Below are positions 11,083 through 21,500 of a stretch of 64,000 nt of DNA, piece after piece. This DNA comes from Branchiostoma floridae (Eukaryota > Chordata > Leptocardii > Amphioxiformes > Branchiostomatidae), in assembly GCF_000003815.2 (NCBI RefSeq), contig NC_049984.1, forward strand, positions 5,098,491 to 5,162,490. Reading direction: 5' to 3'. The position numbers were made by a program, and so were the translations under genes. Position 1 is the first letter of the stretch. Every line of letters begins with the position of its first letter. The notes under the pieces are model-generated. The model saw only the letters and a program-made list of their open reading frames with translations, was not told the origin of the DNA and did no database searches.

Positions 11083-11350
11083 CAGGCAGTTCACAGTTTT
11101 GTAACAGATGTTTCATTTAGGTGATCTGAAAAGACACATATGAACTCATGGGAGAAGAACCCTGCAGGTGTGAGGAGTGCAACATGCAGTTGCAACATAT
11201 CAGCTAGGTGATATGAAAATACAAAAACTCATAAGCATGAAATCCTACTGTACAGGTGTGAGGAGTGCAGCAGGCAGTCAGCAGACTAATATGAAAAGAC
11301 ACATGCAAACTCAAGGTGTGAGGAGTGCAGCAGACCATTCAGTTAACCAG
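11083..11350 (+). pseudogene. Decayed zinc-finger tail of the upstream gene
   Basis: After the stop codon, finger-coding fragments persist in broken frames: GGTGATCTGAAAAGACACAT near 11122, two copies of AGGTGTGAGGAGTGCA (about 11166 and 11256) and another GGTGTGAGGAGTGCAGCAG near 11314. Frames are interrupted by stops and small deletions. This looks like three or four C-terminal fingers lost by an early stop and subsequent decay. Confidence 0.8.
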
Positions 11351-11368
11351 GTTGTCTTAGAAAGTAGA

Positions 11369-11477
11369 TAGCCTGGTATCCAACCGTATTATAGCTCTGA
11401 GTCGCTTCTGTCCTCTCTGCAAATATTATTTGCAGAGAGGACAGAACTAAAGCTATAATACGGTGGATACCAGGCTA
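11369..11477. mobile_element. Short hairpin MITE, TAGCCTGG family
   Basis: TAGCCTGGTATCCAACCGTA at 11369 is mirrored by ATACGGTGGATACCAGGCTA ending at 11477. An inner pair (GTCCTCTCTGCAAAT and ATTTGCAGAGAGGAC) makes the whole element one hairpin. Its left end matches the sequence just before the gap at 8613. Confidence 0.85.
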
Positions 11478-11544
11478 GAAAGTAGACTGACCAGTAACAA
11501 AGTGTAGAAATCACTTGAGATGTTGTTCAGATAGTGAATTCATG

Positions 11545-11656
11545 ATCTAAGCAGATCCTACTGTAGCATATTAAAGCTAGTATCAAAAGCTGAGTGAAGT
11601 GGCCTTGGAGTATGTTTCCTATTCTTAATATGCTACTGTAGGATCTTCTTGGAGAT
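11545..11656. mobile_element. Short inverted-repeat element
   Basis: AGCAGATCCTACTGTAGCAT near 11550 is mirrored by ATATGCTACTGTAGGATCTT near 11630-11650. It shares a CTTGGAGATTAGTGA end with the elements near 1050 and 12560. Confidence 0.7.
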
Positions 11657-12129
11657 TAGTGAATTTGAAGGATTGCATGCAAGTTCTTTTTTTATTAACA
11701 TTTTGTTTTCACATTGTATACTAGTACTCAACTGATAAATTAGCTTTTATGTATATTCTTAAATCATTCATAAGTATTGAGTTGTTTAATTGTGGTATTA
11801 GTAATCTTGTAGATATTACTACTTAAGGTCCTAGTCACTAAGTATTGTGTTTGCCTATTAAATTCATTCCTTCAAGTTATTTTGGTTCCCAAGTTTAGCA
11901 CCATGTTCTTTTGTAACAGAGTTTGTTTTGTTGCCTATTAAACTTGTGCACTGTGCATGTTTCTTTCCAACTTGTCTATTTAATCCAGATTAGCTTTCTT
12001 ATAACCTTTATGATTTTTATAACTGTGTGGGCTAGACACGGTTGCAATTTGCAGTCATTTTCTAACCAAGGTGGTCAGGTTTCATAATACATGTTCTATA
12101 ATCTGCTTGGATGCTTATTATTTGATGGT

Positions 12130-12580
12130 AATGAGGCAGAATCTCCAGGCAGATTTACCGGTAGTTAGCATCAACGCTGGCCTAGGAGTATAGCTGGCCA
12201 AAGGGAGTCAGTGGGGCACCGGGAATGTGCTGTACGTCACTGAAACAGGGAGGAGCATTTCTATTCAACAGTGGTGTTGCTACCCCTCCCCTTGGCCATA
12301 TTAACAACTATACAAATATCAGTTGTGCTAATGCTTTTACGAGCAATATATATCTATTGGGCCAAATTCAGTGACCCATGCACATATCTTAATAGGAGGT
12401 TTGCGACAAACGGCAATTAATACGTACTCAGCAAGCACAGTTTGAGTAGGCAAAAATGATGCTTTTAGACTTTCTTCAAGCCGAGTAACAGCAAATTTCC
12501 GGTTCCCGGCTGACTCCCTTTGGCCAGCATTGATACTATCTTGTGGCACTGGTAAATCTGCCTTGAGATTAATGAGGCAG
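12130..12580. mobile_element. Inverted-repeat element, AATGAGGCAG ends
   Basis: The left end region (AGGCAGATTTACCGGTAGTT, GCTGGCCAAAGGGAGTCAG) is mirrored on the right (CTGACTCCCTTTGGCCAGC, then CTGGTAAATCTGCCTTGAG). Non-coding; same family as the hairpin at 944-1040. Confidence 0.7.
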
Positions 12581-12592
12581 TCTGTCCACCAC

Positions 12593-12981
12593 TAGCCTGG
12601 ATACCATACCCCAACCTCAAAAATATCTTTTGTGTTGGGGTCTGGCTGTAGAAACGTTCTCGAAGGCCCTTGATCAGAGGGAGGAGAACCTAGGATTGAT
12701 GACCACTCACACCACAGGTAGCCAGCTACAACACACCACAGTTGGTCAGCAGGCTATCACAGTAGCAAATCAGATACTTGGTGGCCACTGTTATGGATTC
12801 AAAAAATACAGTTGGGGGTCTTTAACCAATCATGGTAGGGGTGTATTACCTCCTGCTGCTGTTCTATTGGTGGAGTTTTTGCCCACTATAAGGGGCAAAT
12901 TGAGAACCCGGCCTATGCCATCCGTCCAGAATTTTGCACGATAGATACTTGAGATCGGGCTGGGGTTTGGTAACCAGGCTA
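12593..12981. mobile_element. TIR element, TAGCCTGG family
   Basis: TAGCCTGGATACCATACCCC at 12593 is mirrored by GGGTTTGGTAACCAGGCTA ending at 12981. The interior has no convincing coding frame. Confidence 0.65.
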
Positions 12982-13543
12982 GTCCACCACTTGGTTGAGA
13001 AAAGAGGCCACTCCAAGTTGCTCAGCCAGCAGCAGCTATTCATGAGTAGCAATCAGTTAACAGTAGGTGATCAGCCAAAAACCTTAAATTTCAAAAGTCC
13101 TACCGGCCTTACAACTGTGTTGTGGGAGGAACTAAGGTCTAAGGTAAGGTACCAGCCTTACAAGCACTTTTTAGAGTCTACAGATTTTAAGCATCATGCG
13201 TTTTAAGAGTCGAGCATTGTTAACACCATAACATAAAACAGAAGTCATTCAAATTTTGCTATTGATAACTTAAGCTCGACTTTGGAAGCAGGACTCTGAA
13301 ATAAACATTATTTTATTATAGACAACTGCAACCTTTCATCTCCACAATGTCACTGCTACTGAGTATTTACGTTTTCAATAGAAGACAGAGCCTTCAAAGA
13401 GGATATGAATAACATGGATAAAATTTTGAAACATTCAGATGTTTCAGAAAGCTTCTGCTGTCTTTCATCAGTGACCAGGGGACCCTTCAGTCACTAACCA
13501 AAGACAGCGGATGCTGGCAGAAATATCTGAACCTTTTCAAGTC

Positions 13544-13862
13544 CAGGGTTGGACAAGTTTTCTAAAATTCACTTCTATCGGGCAAGCGCATTAAAAATTT
13601 ACTTGCCCAAACCAAATTTTCCCAAAATTCAAATGTCACTATTATATGCACTTTCATTTCCAGCAATGGAATTCTTATCACTGCTTCTATTTCTCTATGT
13701 TGACCATTGCTTGATGTCATGACTAAAAAGTGACAAGTATATCAAAATCTAAATGGAAAAATCTTACTTGCCCGATCGGGCAAGTGGGGTAGGTCATGCA
13801 CTTGCCTGATCAGCACTTTCACTTGCCCTGGACAATAGGTCTAGTGGACTTGTCCAACCCTG
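13544..13862. mobile_element. MITE with CAGGGTTGGACAAGT ends and 5-bp target duplication
   Basis: CAGGGTTGGACAAG at 13544 is mirrored by CTTGTCCAACCCTG ending at 13862, with several internal ACTTGCCC / GGGCAAGT pairs. It is flanked by AAGTC at 13539-13543 and 13863-13867. A second complete copy is at 49674-49994 and a fragment lies near 23406-23460. Confidence 0.85.
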
Positions 13863-13956
13863 AAGTCATACCCAGTAATTTGGCTTGAGTAACTGTTGAC
13901 TAGTGAAGAGAAGTAAATCTCAAACAAAAGACAAAGATCTGGTTGCACACTGCATG

Positions 13957-13962
13957 TTTATT
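13957..13962 (-). promoter_or_regulatory. CNOT1: Candidate CNOT1 poly(A) signal
   Basis: AATAAA on the minus strand, 290 nt downstream of the CNOT1 stop codon at 14252. It would give a 3' UTR of roughly 310 nt, short but reasonable. No transcript evidence is available here. Confidence 0.5.
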
Positions 13963-14251
13963 ACGTCAAGAACTTTATACACGGTCAGGGATTTAGCAAA
14001 CATAGAGAACCTTTCAGCACGAGATTTTTAACAAGTCCTTCATCATTGCTGTTCCTCGATTACCTTTCGTCTGGTTAAGTTGTAACAAACGAAATTTGAA
14101 GACAAAAAATTCTAACAACATCATTATCATCTCACATCTCTTTACAACATATCACTCTATTTAGTAGTCTAATATCTCCATCCGGCTATGGGTATTTAAA
14201 GAATAACTCAGGAAACGGTTTAAGTAATCCTCGGAGGATGACGGAAAGTCG

Positions 14252-17200
14252 TCACTCGTGTGCCTCAACGTGCTGCGGGTGTTTCTGCTGCATGCAGCTA
14301 CGGGCAACCGACTCGAACAGCCTGCAGGTGGAAACGGAAAACATTGTCATCTTATGTTGAGTCAAGTCAAGTCAAAGTTTACTGCACAACAATTGTCAAG
14401 GTACAATGTAAGGCAAGGTAACAAGGCAGTATACATGTGCATTGTACAAAGCAACATACCGGACATACAGGTTCTAAGCTATACAATATTGAAAGAGATC
14501 ACAATGTACAATATGTAGACCAAAGCTAACAGACGAAGACATCGTCATATTGACACAACAGAAGTACAGCGACTTTCGTAATGTCAATTACAACTGCATA
14601 TACTACATATAGACAGACAAGTGTATACAAATGCATTGCCTACATATATGAATATCTATTGATATGAATAAGTCAACATGTTGAGTCTTATTCTCATAAG
14701 TGCTGAGAGCTAAGCAGAGAAGGTGGGTTGTTCCATTTTTCAAACCTTTGCTTTGAACCCCTGACTTCCCAAATGCTAAGCAAACACGAATAAAAAGCCT
14801 TTTTTTAAAACAAGCATTGCTTTATTCTCACGGACCTGATGAAACTCTTCAAGGAGCTAAGCAAACAATCTATCCACTAGGCATGGTTGACTGCACCGCA
14901 CTGAAACCCCGACTTAGCCCGATATCCACTTACTTCTCGATTTCGGGAGCGCAGTGGACAAAGTCGTGGTTCCAGAACTTGAAGGTTGGGTTTTTGATGA
15001 GTTCGATGAAGGTGATGAGCAGGCCCCACGGGTGTGGTCGGTTCACTATCAAACGTTCCAACAGTACCCTACATGGACACATCGCAATTCAATTCCTTAT
15101 TCTCATATCAACAATGCAGACATACATTTTTTAGGTACCTTGAATACCATTGATATTTACGACACAAATGAATGCATGCATACATTTGTGAATTAAGGAA
15201 TGGGTTCTATGGTGCTCATCCAAACAAGCATTCCAACACCTCTTTGAATACAGCTATCATTTTCAGTTTCCTGGTAACCAGAAGCAAACATAGGAGCAAA
15301 CTACTACCTGGATGACACCAATCAGCAACCTTGTCCAAAATTTGGATAAGAGGTGTCCAAGTTCCCAGATGAAACAGCAGAGAAGTGACTATATATAGTG
15401 TATAATAAACATCAGAGCTAACTACTATCCGGATGGTACTCAGGCTATGTAACCTCAGCAACCTTACAGGTATAGGCACAGTGTACCAGTTCACAGCACT
15501 AACTCAGCACAATCTGCTAACGACATACAAGAAGACATGCACGAGATGTTGCCACGGTTGTTACCTAGTGATTTGTTCCTGGATGGCCTCTGAGTTGGCC
15601 TCTGCGAAGAGGTACAGCAGGGTGCAGCTGAAGTAGTGGGTATGGCTGTTGGGGTAACGCAGCTGGTTGGCTATGGCATTCAGGAACAGGTAGCGGCCTG
15701 GGAAGAGAGACGGCGACAAGTTTATTCACTGCCCCAAAATGCCTTTAATACATGTATTGTACGGGAGAAATTCCCCTAGCTCTTGTTGTTAACAATTAAT
15801 GGTGGACCATGGCTAAGCAACTCATCCTAAGGACTACAACCCTTTCCATGTGAACAACATAGGAGGGATTTGAACTCATGACTTCTTCAGTCTAGAGGCA
15901 GGGCCACTAACCATCCACAATACCTTCAGCATCTAATTTTTCAGTATGGCGGCTTTGGAAAGGTGTTGTTTGAACAAGGAACACCTGTTCTGCCTTACCT
16001 CCCACTGTGTTAGAGAATTTTAATGAATGAATAATTTTAATGAAACAATAAATAAAAGATATTGATTGAAAAAGGATACAATAATGTGTTGTGTGTCTAC
16101 TTTACAGCTTTTGTGGTTTCCTAAGTGTATGGAGGAATGAAAAAGCTCTATCCAGAGCAATCTCAAACATTCTATATTGATACTCTTTAAATTGCATCTT
16201 TAGGTGTTGCTTTCCGGTTTTGTTAGTGCATGGAGGAATAAAAAAGCTGTACACAGAGCGATCTGGTACCTTCTGTGTCCAGGTCGACGGCGAGGTTCTG
16301 GAAGATGTCCATGTGCGCGCTGTGCGTGATGGTGTTCATGGATGGGGTGCTGCCCTTAGTGTGAATGTAAGTGATGGCCTGGGTGCCCACATACAGCACC
16401 AGCGCGTTCATCAGGGAGATGTTGTAGCACAACCCCGGCTCCGTCGACACCTGCAGGTTGCTGCGCAGGTCCGAGAGGAAGGTGACAGGAGCGCGCGTCT
16501 TCAGGTACGTGTCCAGGTCCTACGGGCGAAGATGAAGAATACATTAATATCAGTTGGCTTGAAGGTACAATAGTCGAATCTGTGTAAGTGACCACCTTTA
16601 CATTAGACCCGCCTAGCCATTGATAAATATGTTCCTGTCTAACCTGTACAAAAAAACTGTAAATAAGGACCCCCTGGACATTGTGACCACTTTGTGATAA
16701 CTCCTTTGATAATCAATTCCATTGACACAAGCATTAAGAATCCTGCCTATAGTGACCACATACATGTAGGCCAGATTTTATCAGCCTGCTCAGTGGTCTC
16801 CTTGTGCAGTTTTTACTACATCTTGCCTGGTAACTTTGCCTTGCTAACGTACCTAGAATTAAGTGTCAGAAGTATAGAATGGCCCTGCCTTGCCACAATG
16901 TGATATATAAACCTGTATAAAGACAGTAAACTATGTTGATACATAGTGCACTCTATGTGATAACGCTGTTGTACAAAGTCATTGTTGTAATGTCATCATC
17001 ACCAACCTTTTTGAAGGAAGAAGGCTGGATCAAGGCAGCGAAGTTGGTGAGGATGCGGGGTGGGTGGTTAATCTCTGGCAACATGTCCACCTGTAGAAAA
17101 CAATAAAACACAATTTTACACAAAAAGTCTTATACAATTTATCCGAAAACAATTTCATCAGGTTTGTAGGTCATAGGACGTAATTGTTTTCTTTTACACA

Positions 17201-18512
17201 ACCAGCTGCCAGTGAATCAAATTCAAACCCTTTAGATGTTACATCTACAAGTTAACATTAGGCCAACTGGTTATGTCTAATAGTACCTTTAGGTTGGGTG
17301 TGAAGGGGTCTGGGAGGCGCATATTGCGGGGGAAGGCACTGAGAATCAGGTTCCTCATCTGGATACGGGATAACCCTGTAACACCCTCTGGTCTAACACC
17401 CTGCAGTTAAGCCACACAACCCTACAACAGTTGTGATGCAAGTTTTTACCTTTAGGTTGGGTGTGAAGGGGTCGGGGAAACGCATATTGCAGGGGAAGGC
17501 ACTGAGAATCAGGTTCCTCATCTGGATACGGGATGACCACTTAACACCCTCTGGTCTAACACCCCAAACGACCCTACTGTACGTGGGGTCCACAACATTT
17601 GTGACGCAAGTTTTTACCTTTAGGTTGGGTGTGAAGGGGTCAGGGAGGCGCATATTGCGGGGGAAGGCACTGAGAATCAGGTTCCTCATCTGGATGCAGT
17701 TTGGCGGGATGACGTCGACGAAGCTGTAGTGGTAGTCACACAGGAACTCTGGGAAATCGTGGAGCAGCACGAGCAGAACGCGCAGGGTACCCTGGGAACA
17801 AGAAGACATAAGTCTTATTTCAAATCTGCAACTAGTTAACTGTTTCAACTGTACACAGCGCAAAATGAGCAAATACATGTCTAACTTATATTGCCAAAAA
17901 AATATCAGAAAATGTACCCTAATGACACAAAATGTCAATGGCAATTTCAAGATCAAAGAAAAAGAACAAAAATGAAGGACCAATTGTTTGGTATACCAAA
18001 GTCTGTGTGTTCTGTCAGTTATTCAGCCTTCCTAACCACTTAGATTTAATGAAGAAGACAACTTTTTTTATTCGCATGCTCGCATGTTTGGGGGTTTCCA
18101 GAGGATGTCCTCCATATAATTGTTTACTGTTCATTGACTCCTTTAGTTGTTGACATATGATTGCAACAACTACTCTTCCAGGAGTAATACACACAATACT
18201 TGGACACATACAGTTTGTAACATACACAACATATAACATGTCAATAAAAAAACATCAAACAAGCGCATGTGCTTTATCAAAAATTATCAAGTCCCTTATG
18301 TGTCATTATCTAAGTTCCGCATGTGTTTTACTAGCTGCTGTCTAAAATTCTCGGATAAATTAATGTGGCCTATGATAGAACCGCACCTTGTATAGCAGCT
18401 GCATTGGCTTGGTCAGCTCCACATTACGCAGGAAGGGAGCCAGGAACTTGAAGAGGTCGATGAGCAGCTGGGCGTACATGCCCCAGCCTTGGAGAACCGA
18501 GGACACACTCTT
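14252..18512 (-). CDS. CNOT1: CNOT1 exons 45-51: C-terminal NOT1 domain and stop (residues 2226-2548)
   Basis: Exons: 45 18512-18387; 46 17791-17618; 47 17090-17007; 48 16519-16270; 49 15697-15565; 50 15068-14934; 51 14321-14252 (stop TGA). This is the NOT1 superfamily homology domain that docks the CNOT2-CNOT3 heterodimer. Landmarks: [12 protein letters not shown] (45), [10 protein letters not shown] (46), P-P-R-I-L-T-N-F (47), [12 protein letters not shown] (48), [12 protein letters not shown] (49), [11 protein letters not shown] (50). Exon 45 has a CAGAAG acceptor (two AGs three bases apart). The 3' half of exon 46 plus donor is present three times. Confidence 0.95.
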
Positions 18513-21500
18513 CTGGTGGGGGACAGAAAGTCTTACATTAATATCAAGTTTATGAAGGTTAGACATTCAGGTACACAATATGAGGGGCATATTGCTAGCT
18601 AAGAAAATCACCAACCTGATAAAACCGTATGCTCTACAGCTAATTTTCACAAAGCAGAAGTTTTATTTTACATGTAAACATCATTCTAGATCACTGAAGA
18701 AGGATGCTGGGCACCATCTGATAAGTCTGTCATTGTCAGAAACTTTGTTCAGTGGGAGCATGCAAAATACTTTTCTGAGCCAAGTTGCACCACCTATAAT
18801 TCATTAATTTCTTTTTTTTTTGAAGTAACGTTTTACTGTGGTGAGATTTAATGGCAATATTAGAAGCTGGACAGAATTAAAAGGATTAATAGAATTCTGT
18901 TGAATTGTTCTGACGGTAAAAAAAACGGTTGCTGTGCTTACGTTGACTCCAAGTTTCTGGTTGGACGTGAGCGCCAGCATGCGGGCGATGAAGACCCTGT
19001 GCGAGACCAGCTCCAGCCAGGCGTAGGCGAACCCTGGCGCCTTGGATGGACGCAGGATGTGGAATGTGTTGCTGTAACAATAATGGAGACTCGGTTATCA
19101 AAAGTGTTTTTCAAAGATGGGGATCAAAGTATTTGGTGTTTAATTATGCACCTTGGTGCTCCCTTAATTGGAGCTGTGCTCCATGTCTTTGACTGTGGGT
19201 GTACTGGTGCTCCCAGACATTTGTATAGGGTTACTATCATAGAGTAATTTACAGCATATTCCATATGTGCTTGGTAGGGAAACACGGAACCTATCTTCAA
19301 GACAAAGCATCTGAAACAATGCCTTTCGGGACAAACCAAATCTGTGCCAAGAAATGAGCATATGTAGTATCCAGTATTTGATTATACTGCTGTTGGGGTC
19401 CCTGAAAAGGGTGGGCAGCAATTTCATTTTCATTTCAGCTTTCGAAAATAATTTCATCAGGTTGGTAGAATTGTGTAATTAACTGGGAGGGGGCCAAGGT
19501 CATGGACAGGAAAGACAACAGGCAGATCCGGTGGATCAAGGGGCTGGTCTGGATAGTGCCACCTATATTGGCTACATATAGCAACAACAAGCAGAGCTCC
19601 AGGTAGAAGCTCTGAGGAAGATGTATGAGAGACATTAAAATGTAAGCATTAACTGATTGTGTAAAAGAATTCTTCTATATCCAACTTTCAACCTTCCCAG
19701 TTCTTACCAAAAGGCTGTGAGGACTTGAAAGTTGATGGACTCGAGGACGTGCTCGGGCGCGTTGAGCTCGAGGAGCAGCATGATAAAGAGGCGGTGGTAC
19801 GGAAGCTGCTGGAAGTCCGTGCCGCGGACCTCGTGGTCCTGCAGAAGGACTCCCACAATGATGCCTAGAACCTGTAAAGCACATTTAATGGGAGAATGAG
19901 TTTGTGTCTTTATTAAGAGCATAATGAAGAGGCGATGGTACAGTAGCTGCTGGAAGCTGCTGGAAGTCCGTGCCGCGGACCTCGTGGTCCTGCAGAAGGA
20001 CTCCCACAATGATGCCTAGAACCTACAGAGCACATTTAATGGGAGAATGAGTCTTTATTACACACACACACACAGGAGCAGCATGATGAAGAAAGAGGCG
20101 GTGGTACGGAAGCTGCTGGAAGTCAGTGCCTTGGACATCATGGTCTTGGAGAAGGACTCCCACAATGATGCCTAGAACCTGTAAAGCACATTTAATGGGA
20201 GGAGATTTTGTCTGTATTACTGTAGAAGCCAATTAATTGCACAACCTATTCTGGCACACTTCTGTTAATTGCACAGAATCCCCAAATCCCCAACCGCTGC
20301 AGTCCAGCTGAAATACTTCACATTGTTTCACCACCAGGATAACTGCATTAGTGCATAACTTATGGTGATTCTGCCTCAAAAAAAAAGGTGATCATGCAAA
20401 TCAGTGTGGGAGCTGATTGCTGATTTTCACGTTGTTGCCATAGAAAACAAGTGCCCTAAAGTTACCTTGTTGAGCAGGTTGATCTTGGTGACGGTGTTGG
20501 TGGCGTCTCCGCTGTGCTTCACCAGGAGTGCGATGAGGCGAACGTACGCGTCCAGCGTGTGGAAACACTTGGCGCGCAGCAGCGTGGGATTGTGGGAAGC
20601 CTCGCTGAGGGCGCGGTAGCACAGGTCCACGCACATCTCTGTACACAGCCGGAAGAACCGCGTGATGAGGTCATCGGTCTTCAGGATACCCTGCTGATGC
20701 ATCTGAGAAGACAGAAACATGACATAAGGGGGTGCTGACATGTAGAATCTATTTCATTCCCATAATTAAAACATAACATAAATAAGACACAGCACTATAC
20801 GGACAAGCGTCTCCAGAGGTCTCCAATTTACTTTGTGTCCAACTACTTACTTTGGCTTTGACGTCTTTTGTTATTTGCTTTAATGATACTCTGTACTCAA
20901 TTTATCTATATATATATATGACAACAGTGCTACTAGGTGCCCAATGAATGTTCTATGAAGCTCTTGTTGGCTCATCTTTTTACTCTTTCAATTACTTGTA
21001 TAAGTACAATTATTTCATTTTCACTATCTTCTGAATGAAGTTTATAAGAGGATGGATTGAGCCAAATAGCTGATGGAAAGAAAACAACACAACTCTTAAA
21101 GAACAGTTGTGAAAGAGATGGCCCAAGATGGCCAGGAATGGCACAGAATGCTGCAAAAGAGACATAGAAACACTGGCACAAGCAACTCTATTTATTGAGG
21201 AGACATCAACAGGCACAGGTAAGTACATCAGCATGTATCTCAGTCATAGTTGCAAGGTGGGACAATTTCCTTACCTGCTGAACGAAGACTTGAAAAGCCT
21301 TGGAGCTGTCCCGTCCTGCTGCCGGCGAGTGGTACATGTTGACCCACTCGCGGAGCAGGTACTCCGACTTCTCATGCAGGCCGGGAGGGTCGTCGTACTC
21401 GCGGGCTTGCGATATCCCAGAATGCATCATGGAGGTCGGCCCTCCCGGGGCGCGGTCCAGGATGGTGTCGTGGTTCTGGCGAATGACGTCCACCAGAGCA

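Noticed and set aside
16220-16573. 117-residue plus-strand open frame
   Set aside because: Antisense of CNOT1 exon 48.
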